NCBI GenBank assembly: GCA_001724215.1 | Contig: MEDW01000004.1 | Coordinates: 1-56,456, forward strand | DNA from: Erythrobacter sp. SCN 62-14 | Lineage (GTDB): Bacteria > Pseudomonadota > Alphaproteobacteria > Sphingomonadales > Sphingomonadaceae | Reading direction: 5' to 3' | DNA: 56,456 nucleotides | Shown: positions 18,125 through 24,607 of the stretch, piece after piece | Position numbering within the stretch: the stretch's first letter is position 1 | How the letters are laid out: each line of letters opens with the position of its first letter | The notes under the pieces: generated by a model | Seen by the model: only the letters and a program-made list of their open reading frames with translations | Told to the model about the DNA's origin: nothing | Databases searched by the model: none | Program-made: the position numbers and the translations under genes

Positions 18125-18509
18125 TTATCGAAACGTGCCGCGAGGGGGCTTGTCGAAACGAAATCGCGGCAGATTTTCCAGCCGGTCGCTTTGGGGGCCG
18201 GGCCGGGGTGTTCGCGCGTTAAGGCGGCGATAGAGCGATCGCATCACCACCCCCTCGACGGTCTCCGGCTGCAGAGATTGGCTAAAGGCGAGGCCCGCCT
18301 TGTCGTCGGACGACCAGATTACAGAGACAGCCACAAGTTTGCAGTTCACCGATGGCAATGGTGTGAAGGCAGTCGCGTGCCAGTTTGCCGCCTATGGCAA
18401 TCTGCACCGCGCAGCCCTCCTCTGAAATGTCGGTGACTTTGGCGAATAAGCGAAACCAGCCGCGCTTGTCACTTGGGCTTCGAGTTCGACGCTGCGGCGA
18501 AGTGACCAT
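18125..18509 (-). pseudogene. Frameshifted PilZ-domain gene
   Basis: Two overlapping minus-strand frames together make one PilZ domain, the c-di-GMP-binding fold. The first frame starts at ATG 18509 and holds KVTDISEEGCAVQ, with the DxSxxG motif. The second frame holds VAVSVIWSSDDKAGLAFSQ and LQPETVEGVVM, the usual PilZ C-terminal end. The switch needs one extra base (or two missing) at about 18325-18345. Uncorrected, the first frame ends in an unrelated tail. The protein would be about 127 aa if restored. A sequencing error is the main alternative to a real pseudogene. Confidence 0.65.
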
Positions 18510-18510
18510 C

Positions 18511-18565
18511 GTCTATCACTGGGCGTCTATCATTGGGCGCCTATCATTGGGCGCCTATCCTTGGG
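18511..18565. repeat. Four tandem 14-bp repeats abutting the PilZ start codon
   Basis: Units G(T/C)CTATCA(C/T)TGGGC at 18511, 18525, 18539 and 18553 (last unit one base shorter and with a C). They end one base from the ATG of the PilZ pseudogene, exactly where its ribosome-binding site should be. In the minus strand they contain stop codons, so they are non-coding. Confidence 0.8.
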
Positions 18566-18707
18566 AACACGCCATCCGGGCATGGCTGGCGCTTTGCTTG
18601 GGTGGTGAGTTGCTGTGCATTCCGGGGGCCTGCAGCGACTTGCCGGCGACGGCAGTGGCACAGGCGACCTGTTTTCATCCTTCTGGCGGGGGGCTGCCGA
18701 GTGTAAG

Positions 18708-18742
18708 GAAAAACGCCCAGCCCCTTGGGGAGGGGGCTGGGC
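18708..18742 (-). terminator. Strong Rho-independent terminator without an obvious gene
   Basis: A perfect 10-bp stem (GCCCAGCCCC / GGGGCTGGGC, 8-base loop) followed on the minus strand by GTTTTTCC. No minus-strand protein gene lies upstream of it; the nearest upstream features are the inverted repeat at 18827 and the plus-strand MarR-like gene. It may end a small RNA. Confidence 0.65.
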
Positions 18743-18826
18743 AGTTGTGAAGGAACCAAAAGATCAACCAGTCCTCCACTCAGGTCGCGGCGATGGGATT
18801 AGCGGGTGCGGGTTGGTCTGGCAAGA

Positions 18827-18846
18827 TACTTTCGATTATGAAAGTA
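18827..18846. promoter_or_regulatory. Palindromic operator candidate for the MarR-like gene
   Basis: TACTTTC-GATTAT-GAAAGTA: a perfect 7-bp inverted repeat with 6-bp spacer (20 bp), 62 bp before the GTG of the winged-helix regulator. Its size fits a MarR-type dimer site, suggesting autoregulation. Confidence 0.5.
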
Positions 18847-18907
18847 ATTGGTTTCTCTTGTGATCTGGCATATTGACAGCAGCAGGCTTGGCTGAGATTT
18901 CCAACTG

Positions 18908-19264
18908 GTGCGCTCCGAACCCCTTCATATCCGGCTGCTGAACCTCCTTGGCGCTATTCGCGATCTTGCGCCGTTCGACGTCATGACGGCCGAGGAAGAG
19001 GCCCTGCTCAGAAGCTTGCTGATCTGCTGGCACGACGGCCACGACATTTCTGTGGGCGAAATCATGAAGAGCATGACGGAAGTGTCATCAGCAACGGCCT
19101 ATCGCCGGATCATCAGCTTGCGTGACAAGGGGCTGATCAAGCTGCGGGTGGATCAAACCGACAAGCGCGTGAAATTTGTCGATCCCACCTCTTTGGCGCT
19201 CGACTATGGCGACCGCATTCACCGGGCGCTTGAAGGGCTTGTGGCGGATGGAAAGCGCCGGTGA
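18908..19264 (+). CDS. MarR-like winged-helix transcription regulator
   Basis: A 118-residue DNA-binding protein starting at GTG. The winged helix-turn-helix covers about residues 45-105: ISVGEIMKSMTEVSSATAYR (helices 2 and 3), then RIISLRDKGLIKLRVDQTDK and RVKFVDPT (the wing). The layout (segregated helix-turn-helix plus DKR wing) is MarR-type, in a shortened form. The downstream membrane gene begins at a GTG overlapping its stop (GTGA), so regulator and membrane protein are coupled. A palindrome upstream may be its own operator. Confidence 0.8.
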   Translation: MRSEPLHIRLLNLLGAIRDLAPFDVMTAEEEALLRSLLICWHDGHDISVGEIMKSMTEVSSATAYRRIISLRDKGLIKLRVDQTDKRVKFVDPTSLALDYGDRIHRALEGLVADGKRR

Positions 19265-19821
19265 TCCACTCTCCCGACAGAGTGTTGCGACAGAGCCTGA
19301 CAGTTCTCGCGATAGCTCTGGCATGGTTTGCGCTTTTCAACCTTAACGACGCGCTGTTTTCCGAACTTCAGCACAGCATCAGGGCGCATTGGATATTTCT
19401 TCCGGCAGTGATGCGCCCTTTGGCGATCCTGTTGTTTGGCAGTGTGGGAGCCTGGGGGCTTGTTCTGGGAGCCTATCTCACAGTGCATGGCACCACCGAA
19501 GGCAACGCACTGCATGAGGTCACTCTCGCGTTGCTTTCGGGCTTGTTGCCATGGTTGGCGGTCGCCTGCGCCAGAGTGCCTTTGCAGATCCCCAAAAGCC
19601 TGTCGGGGCTGAGGCCCTTGGACACTCTTGTGCTTTGCACCCTGTGCGCAGGGGTCAATGCCGTCGGCCTTAATGGCTACCTCTGGATTTCGGGCCATCT
19701 TGATAACAACCCGATCCAGATCCTCACGATCTTTGTCGGGGACCTGCTTGGGGCGGCAATCCTGCTCTTTCTCATCTCCTCGGCCTTGGCCTTCTGGTTG
19801 CCGCGCAGACTGCGGATATAG
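19261..19821 (+). CDS. Integral membrane protein, possibly MASE1-like
   Basis: A 186-residue protein with about five membrane helices (LTVLAIALAWFALF, AVMRPLAILLFGSVGAWGLV, LALLSGLLPWLAVACA, TLVLCTLCAGVNAVG, LLGAAILLFLISSALAFWL). The segment HWIFLPAVMRPLAILLFGSV recalls MASE1-type sensor domains, but no signalling domain is attached. It is coupled to the MarR-like regulator, so it may be its main target. Function is unknown. Confidence 0.65.
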   Translation: MIHSPDRVLRQSLTVLAIALAWFALFNLNDALFSELQHSIRAHWIFLPAVMRPLAILLFGSVGAWGLVLGAYLTVHGTTEGNALHEVTLALLSGLLPWLAVACARVPLQIPKSLSGLRPLDTLVLCTLCAGVNAVGLNGYLWISGHLDNNPIQILTIFVGDLLGAAILLFLISSALAFWLPRRLRI

Positions 19822-19929
19822 TTGAAAGCCGGGCAACAGCTGCTTAAACCGCAAATGCCCTGCGGCGCTCGCGAGCGGCGCTTTCAGGCACGGCCGGTGA
19901 CCGCCTCGGCGCCGCCAAGGTCTGCGCCG

Positions 19930-21165
19930 CTAGGCTGCCGGTTCAAGCGTTGTTTGCACCTCGCCCCACGCGGGGAAGGGATCGTTCAATCGCTCCCACT
20001 TGTCGGGCGTGAAATCCTCACCCGGCTCGAGGCACTGATCGAGCGCCGCGGTGATGGCGGCCTTATCCATGTTGATGCCGATAAACACCAATTCCTGCCG
20101 CCGGTCGCCCCATACCGGGTGCCAGTGCTTGACGACGAATTCTTCAAAAGTGCCATCATCGGGCCAGCGATTCTTGGGAACCGCTGCCCACCAGCGCCCC
20201 ATCCGGCTGACGCTTTTCTGATGGCCTGCAATGGCGAGTTCGCCCAGAAAATCGCTGCGGGTTGCCAGCCAGAAATGGCCCTTGGCGCGGATCACCTTAT
20301 CCAGCACATCACTCGTCAGGAAGCGGTAGAACATCGCCGGATGGAACGGACGGCGCGCGCGATAGACAAAGCTTTCAACGCCATACTCCTCGCTTTCGGG
20401 GCGGTGACTGGCGAAATCATACAGCTCTTTCAGCCACAGCGGGTGTTGTTCGGCCTGTTCCTCGTCATAAAGGCCGGTATCCAGCACTTCGTCCAAAGCG
20501 ACCTTGCTGTAATCGGCCTCGATGATCTTGGCATCGCCATTGAGGGACGCGACCACCTTTTTGACCATCGCGAGCTGCTCAGGGCTGACCGCGCCAGCCT
20601 TGTTCACAATCACCACATCGGCAAATTCGATCTGTTCGACCAACAGGCTGACAAGGCTGCGATCATCGCCCTCTCCTGCGGTTTCGCCCCGGGCTGACAA
20701 CAGATCGCTGCTTGAATAATCAGCCAGCAGGTTCATCGCATCGACCACCGTCACCATCGTATCCAGCCGCGCCACATCGCCCAGGCATTGGCCGTCTTCA
20801 TCGCGGAAGGAGAAGGTGGCCGCGACCGGCAGGGGTTCGGAAATCCCGGTGCTTTCAATCACGAGGTAATCAAACCGGCCTTCTGCCGCGAGCCCGCGAA
20901 CTTCCTTCAACAGATCATCACGCAAGGTGCAGCAGATGCAGCCATTGGTCATTTCGACCAGCGATTCCTCGGCGCGCGACAAGGCCGCTTCGCCGCCGCG
21001 CACCAGATCGGCATCGATGTTCACCTCGCTCATATCATTGACGATCACCGCGACCCGCTTGCCTTCGCGGTTGGCGAGGATGTGGTTCAAGAGGGTGGTT
21101 TTGCCCGCCCCCAGAAAGCCCGAAAGCACAGTTACGGGCAGGCGGTTGTCGGCAAGGTTCGGCAT
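19930..21165 (-). CDS. zigA: ZigA-type zinc chaperone GTPase (COG0523/CobW family)
   Basis: A 411-residue cytosolic GTPase that delivers or manages zinc under starvation. The P-loop is [18 protein letters not shown], the metal-binding motif GCICC is in [15 protein letters not shown] (about residues 70-84), and the switch [12 protein letters not shown] follows. The CobW C-terminal domain is complete ([14 protein letters not shown] and VFIGINMDK). The length and sequence fit the Zur-regulated ZigA subgroup rather than cobalamin CobW. It is divergent from the merC-like gene, with a Zur-box candidate in the 134-bp gap, 72 bp upstream of its start. Confidence 0.88.
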   Translation of the reverse strand: MPNLADNRLPVTVLSGFLGAGKTTLLNHILANREGKRVAVIVNDMSEVNIDADLVRGGEAALSRAEESLVEMTNGCICCTLRDDLLKEVRGLAAEGRFDYLVIESTGISEPLPVAATFSFRDEDGQCLGDVARLDTMVTVVDAMNLLADYSSSDLLSARGETAGEGDDRSLVSLLVEQIEFADVVIVNKAGAVSPEQLAMVKKVVASLNGDAKIIEADYSKVALDEVLDTGLYDEEQAEQHPLWLKELYDFASHRPESEEYGVESFVYRARRPFHPAMFYRFLTSDVLDKVIRAKGHFWLATRSDFLGELAIAGHQKSVSRMGRWWAAVPKNRWPDDGTFEEFVVKHWHPVWGDRRQELVFIGINMDKAAITAALDQCLEPGEDFTPDKWERLNDPFPAWGEVQTTLEPAA

Positions 21166-21236
21166 GGAAAAGAAGGTCCCGATGGTTGGATTGCAAGGGA
21201 GAGGAAGGATGACTCGATAGTCAGAATTTCAGCTTG

Positions 21237-21250
21237 TATGTTACAACATA
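21237..21250. promoter_or_regulatory. Zur box 1, between zigA and the merC-like gene
   Basis: TATGTTACAACATA is a perfect 14-bp palindrome with the ATGTT-NN-AACAT core typical of proteobacterial Zur sites. Placed centrally in a divergent promoter region, it could control both genes. A Zur-type regulator is encoded at 52649. Confidence 0.7.
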
Positions 21251-21299
21251 TCATCCCATATGCGGGCTCGTAAAGGGGCAAATCAACCGGGGCACCGCG

Positions 21300-21704
21300 A
21301 TGAACATGAACGCACCACCCAGACCTGCCATTCTTGGTGAGCCTGCGGCACACCGCGCAGGCATGGTGCTTTCGGCGCTGTGTCTGGTGCATTGCCTGAT
21401 GCTGCCGCTCGTGCTCGCCGCTGCACCGGTGGTGGTGCTGGCCACTATCCCGGCTGGCTGGCTTGAGGCCGAATGGCTCCACGCTGCGCTGATTGCGCCG
21501 GTGGTGCTGGTGAGCGGACCGGTGCTTTGGCGCAGCGGCGGAGTGCGGGCCGGTGTGCTGGTGGCGGCGGTGGCGGCGCTGATTGGCGCGCTGTTTGTGG
21601 CCAGCGACAGGCTTGAAACAGGGCTGACAGTTGCCGGCGCGCTCACCTTGCTCGCGGCACATGGCTTTACCTTGCGCCAGCGCAAGGTGCATGGACTTCT
21701 ATGA
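21300..21704 (+). CDS. MerC-domain membrane protein
   Basis: A 134-residue inner-membrane protein with four helices and the MerC hallmark LSALCLVHCLMLPL (Cys and His-Cys in the first helix). MerC proteins carry mercury in mer operons, but no merA, merT, merP or merR is present. Here the context is zinc: Zur box 1 is 50 bp upstream and zigA is divergent. A zinc-import role is therefore more plausible (inference). I start at MNMNAPPRP; an upstream in-frame start would run through the operator. Confidence 0.8.
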   Translation: MNMNAPPRPAILGEPAAHRAGMVLSALCLVHCLMLPLVLAAAPVVVLATIPAGWLEAEWLHAALIAPVVLVSGPVLWRSGGVRAGVLVAAVAALIGALFVASDRLETGLTVAGALTLLAAHGFTLRQRKVHGLL

Positions 21705-21707
21705 GGC

Positions 21708-21721
21708 AATGTTATAACGTT
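21708..21721 (+). promoter_or_regulatory. Zur box 2, in front of the lipoprotein-ABC operon
   Basis: AATGTTATAACGTT matches the Zur core with one mismatch from perfect symmetry. It contains TATAAC (21714-21719), a fair -10 hexamer. TGGACT 16 bp upstream is a weak -35. A start of transcription near 21727 would coincide with the next ATG, implying a leaderless mRNA repressed by zinc-loaded Zur. Confidence 0.65.
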
Positions 21722-21726
21722 GTGGC

Positions 21727-22017
21727 ATGTTCCCGCTTCGCCTTGCCCCCGCTTTACTCCTCATATGGGGAGCCGCCCCGCTTGCGGCCTGCGATCTTGA
21801 TGGACTGCCCGGTTTTCACCGCGCCAACCCTTTTGCCCGCGCCCCGATCTTCCGCGGCGCGCCGCCAGTGCAGCCTGCAATGCCTGCTCCGGGTGGCGAA
21901 CCTGTGGCCAAGCCGAAAGAGCTCTCGCCGCCCGACTATGCCCCTGCGCCGCGTCCGTGGGAGCGCACCGATAATCCCGGCCCGATCAGTCCCGAGGACA
22001 AGGCCATCTTCACCTGA
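21727..22017 (+). CDS. Small proline-rich lipoprotein of the zinc-responsive operon
   Basis: A 96-residue protein. The signal ends in the lipobox LAAC (Cys about residue 22), so it should be lipidated. The mature part is short and rich in Pro and Ala (FRGAPPVQPAMPAPGGEP, PPDYAPAPRPWER) and looks unstructured, with a single His. There is no Shine-Dalgarno before the ATG; the upstream Zur box with its -10 element suggests leaderless translation. I recognise no family. It occupies the operon position in which other bacteria place a His-rich DUF2796 protein, but shows no similarity to it. Confidence 0.7.
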   Translation: MFPLRLAPALLLIWGAAPLAACDLDGLPGFHRANPFARAPIFRGAPPVQPAMPAPGGEPVAKPKELSPPDYAPAPRPWERTDNPGPISPEDKAIFT

Positions 22018-22032
22018 ATTTGATATGTGATC

Positions 22033-22686
22033 ATGCGGCTTGAGGTTTCCCGATTGGGCAAGGCCTATGCGGGCCGCCCTGTGCTTGATGACGTATCCTT
22101 CACGCTTGATGCAGGAGAGCGTCTGCTGTTGCTCGGTCCGTCGGGTTCGGGGAAATCGACGCTGCTCAACATCATTTGTGCGCTGGCGCGGCCGGATCGC
22201 GGCGAGGTGCGGCTGGGTGATGAACTGCTTGCCGCGCCGAGCGGGGCGGGTCGGGGCGATGCTCTGCGCCGCGCGCACATCGCAATTATCTTTCAAGGGC
22301 TGCGGCTTGTCTCGGCGCTCAGCGTCTGGGGCAATCTGGCGCTGGCGCAGCGCTTGCAGACAGGGCGCAGCGATCCGGGTGCGATTGCTGTGCTGCTCGA
22401 ACGGCTTGGTCTGGGCCACCGCGCTGATGCTCGGCCCCATGAACTCTCACAAGGCGAAGCCCAGCGCGCCGCGATTGCCCGCGCACTGGTGGTGCGCCCG
22501 CAATTGCTGATCGCAGACGAGCCCACTTCCGCGCTCGACCACGCCAACGCCAAGGTGGTGGCCGAATTGCTCGATGAATTGGCGCGCGAGGCGGGGGCCA
22601 GCCTGCTGGTGGCCACCCATGATGATCGGCTAACCAGCCATTTCCCGCGCCAATTGCGGCTTGATAGTGGCAGGCTGGCGGCATGA
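22033..22686 (+). CDS. ABC transporter ATPase (LolD/MacB type), zinc-responsive operon
   Basis: A 217-residue ATPase: Walker A LLGPSGSGKSTLLN, Q-loop IIFQGLRL, signature LSQGEAQRAAIARAL, Walker B LLIADEPTSALD, H-loop VATHDD. It belongs to the LolD/MacB/FtsE class that partners FtsX-like permeases, not the ZnuC class of classical zinc importers. ATG at 22033 is preferred; a GTG two codons earlier is possible. The permease ATG overlaps its stop (ATGA). It probably powers envelope work, such as lipoprotein or metal-chaperone handling, rather than ion flux. Confidence 0.9.
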   Translation: MRLEVSRLGKAYAGRPVLDDVSFTLDAGERLLLLGPSGSGKSTLLNIICALARPDRGEVRLGDELLAAPSGAGRGDALRRAHIAIIFQGLRLVSALSVWGNLALAQRLQTGRSDPGAIAVLLERLGLGHRADARPHELSQGEAQRAAIARALVVRPQLLIADEPTSALDHANAKVVAELLDELAREAGASLLVATHDDRLTSHFPRQLRLDSGRLAA

Positions 22687-24035
22687 TCCGCCTTGCTCTC
22701 GCCTATCTTGCGGATCGCCCGCTCACCAGCGCGCTCAATGTGCTGTTGCTGGCGATTTCGGTCGCCATGCTGGTGCTGCTATTGCAATTCAGCAGCCAGG
22801 CAGAGGAGCGGTTTGAGCGCGATATTGCCGGCATTGATCTGGTGGTGGGAGCCAAGGGATCACCCTTGCAACTGATCTTGTCGAGCGTTTTTCATGTCGA
22901 TTCTCCCACCGGCAACATCCCGGTTGAAAGCATCGATCTGCTGCGCCGTGATCCCGCCGTGGCGCGGGTGGTGCCGCTGGCTCTGGGGGACAATTTCGAC
23001 GGCTTCAGAATTGTTGGCACAGATGCTGGCTTTGCCGGGCTGTATGATCTCAAGCTTGCCGAAGGGCGCAGTTTTGCAGCCCCGATGGAGGCGGTGCTGG
23101 GCGCAGATGTGGCGCGTCAGACCGGCGCAAAGCTGGGGCAGAAATTTATCGGCAGCCATGGGCTTGGCGATGATCCGCAAGGCGATCAGGGCCACGATCA
23201 CGCGCCGTTCACCACAGTCGGCATTCTGGCGCCCAGCGGCACTGTGGCGGATCGGCTGATCCTGACATCGGTGGAAAGCGTGTGGGCCGTGCACGGGATC
23301 GGGCATGACCATGACCATGACCATGACCATGACCATAAAACAGGCCACGATCACGCCCACGGGCATGACCACGATCACCACAAGCACCATGCCCATGATG
23401 ATCACGATCACGATCACGATCATGCAGCCCCTTCGCTTGCCTCGCCTGCTGCGCCTGCTCCCTTGCAGGCCAGCGGCAGCGGGCTGGAGCCTGAATTCAC
23501 AGCCTTGCTGGTCACTTATCGCAACGCGTCTGCCGCGATCCGCCTGCCCGCCATGATCAATCGCCAGACTGCGCTGCAATCGGCGGTTCCCGCTACTGAA
23601 ACGGCGCGTCTGATCGAACTGATTGGGGCCAGCCTTGCCGGGATCAAGGTGTTTGCATGGCTGTTGGCGGCGACCGGGGGCCTTGCGATTTTTGTCGCGC
23701 TGCTTGCGGCGTTGCGCGCGCGCGAAGGCGATCTGGCGCTGCTGCGAGTGATGGGGGCCAGCCGGGCTCAGGTGTTTGGCACGATGCTGCTCGAAGGGGT
23801 GATAACAGCGGCAGCAGGCGCCGTGCTGGGCTGGCTGGCGGCGCATGGCCTGATGGCGCTGGCGGCTGCGCGGTTTGCGACGCTGGCTGACCTTGGTTTT
23901 TCCCCGTTCCAGTTTCATTCAGGCGAAATCGCGCTTGTCGCCGGGGTGCTGGGGATTGGCGCGCTTGCCGCGTTGATTCCGGCGATCCGCATCTATCAGC
24001 TTGATCCGGCGCGCGTTATGGCGCGCAGCCTGTAA
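22683..24035 (+). CDS. FtsX/MacB-type ABC permease with His/Asp-rich loop
   Basis: A 450-residue membrane protein. TM1 is at about 15-36, then a large periplasmic domain (residues 40-315), then three C-terminal helices with the FtsX-like core (GDLALLRVMGASRAQVFGTM) and RIYQLDPARVMARSL at the end. The periplasmic domain contains a 44-residue insert (204-247) with 21 His, mostly alternating with Asp, plus HDH at 171-173. This should bind several zinc ions. The DNA of the insert includes five CATGAC repeats. Similar ATPase-permease-DUF3299 sets occur in Zur regulons of Pseudomonas and Vibrio (recalled, not checked). Confidence 0.88.
   Translation: MIRLALAYLADRPLTSALNVLLLAISVAMLVLLLQFSSQAEERFERDIAGIDLVVGAKGSPLQLILSSVFHVDSPTGNIPVESIDLLRRDPAVARVVPLALGDNFDGFRIVGTDAGFAGLYDLKLAEGRSFAAPMEAVLGADVARQTGAKLGQKFIGSHGLGDDPQGDQGHDHAPFTTVGILAPSGTVADRLILTSVESVWAVHGIGHDHDHDHDHDHKTGHDHAHGHDHDHHKHHAHDDHDHDHDHAAPSLASPAAPAPLQASGSGLEPEFTALLVTYRNASAAIRLPAMINRQTALQSAVPATETARLIELIGASLAGIKVFAWLLAATGGLAIFVALLAALRAREGDLALLRVMGASRAQVFGTMLLEGVITAAAGAVLGWLAAHGLMALAAARFATLADLGFSPFQFHSGEIALVAGVLGIGALAALIPAIRIYQLDPARVMARSL
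23304..23336 (+). repeat. In-frame hexanucleotide repeat (CATGAC)5
   Basis: Five and a half perfect CATGAC units encode alternating His-Asp; a second stretch of GATCAC units lies at about 23400-23423. Units of six keep the frame when copy number changes. Confidence 0.9.
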
Positions 24036-24052
24036 AGAAGGAGCCCCGAGCG

Positions 24053-24562
24053 ATGATCCGCGCCCTTGCTGTCGTCCTTGCCACGGGTCTGGCCGCGCTT
24101 GCCCCTGCGGCAACGGCCCAGAACGCCAAACAGATCGGCACCAGCCGCCCTCCGGTGGTGGAAGATGTCTGGAAACCGGCGGCCACTCCGCCGGGAGGCA
24201 CTTCATGGAAACTGCTCGAATCGACCGGCGAGACCACCCGCACCGATGCGCAAGGCTTCATCGTCTCCAAACCGATCTTCCCTGCTCAGGTCAAAGCCTT
24301 GGCAGGCAAACGCATCAAGGTCGCTGGCTGGATGATGCCCTTGAGCCCCGGAGCCAAGCAAAAGCGGTTCGTTCTGCTCGGCTATCCGCCGGGTTGCCCG
24401 TTCCATTTCCACGCCGCGCCCAACCAGTTCATCGAGGTTTTTGCCGAAACCCCTTTCCCGACCAATGAAACCAAGGTTATCGTGGTAAGCGGGGTGCTTG
24501 AACTCACCGGCTATGATGAAAGCGGCATTTTCTACCGCTTGCGCGCCGCCCGCCAGGGCTGA
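24053..24562 (+). CDS. DUF3299 exported protein
   Basis: A 169-residue protein with a signal peptide (LAVVLATGLAALAPAATAQ). The mature domain resembles an OB-like fold and has the family motif GYPPGCPFHFHAAPNQFIEV, whose Cys and two His could bind metal. DUF3299 proteins recur next to LolD/FtsX-type ABC genes in Zur regulons (established association; biochemical role unknown to me). AAGGAG precedes the ATG and the gap after the permease is 17 bp, so it is in the same operon. Confidence 0.85.
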   Translation: MIRALAVVLATGLAALAPAATAQNAKQIGTSRPPVVEDVWKPAATPPGGTSWKLLESTGETTRTDAQGFIVSKPIFPAQVKALAGKRIKVAGWMMPLSPGAKQKRFVLLGYPPGCPFHFHAAPNQFIEVFAETPFPTNETKVIVVSGVLELTGYDESGIFYRLRAARQG

Positions 24563-24607
24563 CCGCACTTCGCCGCTCCCTCCCCGCGCCCCAAGGAACC
24601 TCTCGCC

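Larger units (their letters stand above)
18566..18907. other. Gene-free region before the MarR-like gene
   Basis: It holds the orphan terminator (18708-18742), an inverted repeat (18827-18846) and probably the promoter of the MarR-like gene. A TTGACA at about 18876 is a candidate -35 or simply chance. I see no protein-coding frame that I can support. Confidence 0.5.

Noticed and set aside
18385-18750. 121-codon plus-strand frame opposite the PilZ pseudogene
   Set aside because: No family resemblance; it runs through the 14-bp repeats and the terminator stem.
21300-21704. Mercury-resistance role for the MerC-like protein
   Set aside because: No other mer genes or MerR operator nearby; the adjacent Zur box and zigA point to zinc.
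23292-23423. Repeat cluster considered as a CRISPR-like array
   Set aside because: The repeats are 6 bp, in frame and inside a permease gene; there are no spacers or cas genes.
22860-23918. Minus-strand frame with a hydrophobic Val/Met/Ile-rich repeat opposite the His-rich loop
   Set aside because: The apparent membrane segment is only the complement of the His-Asp codons.
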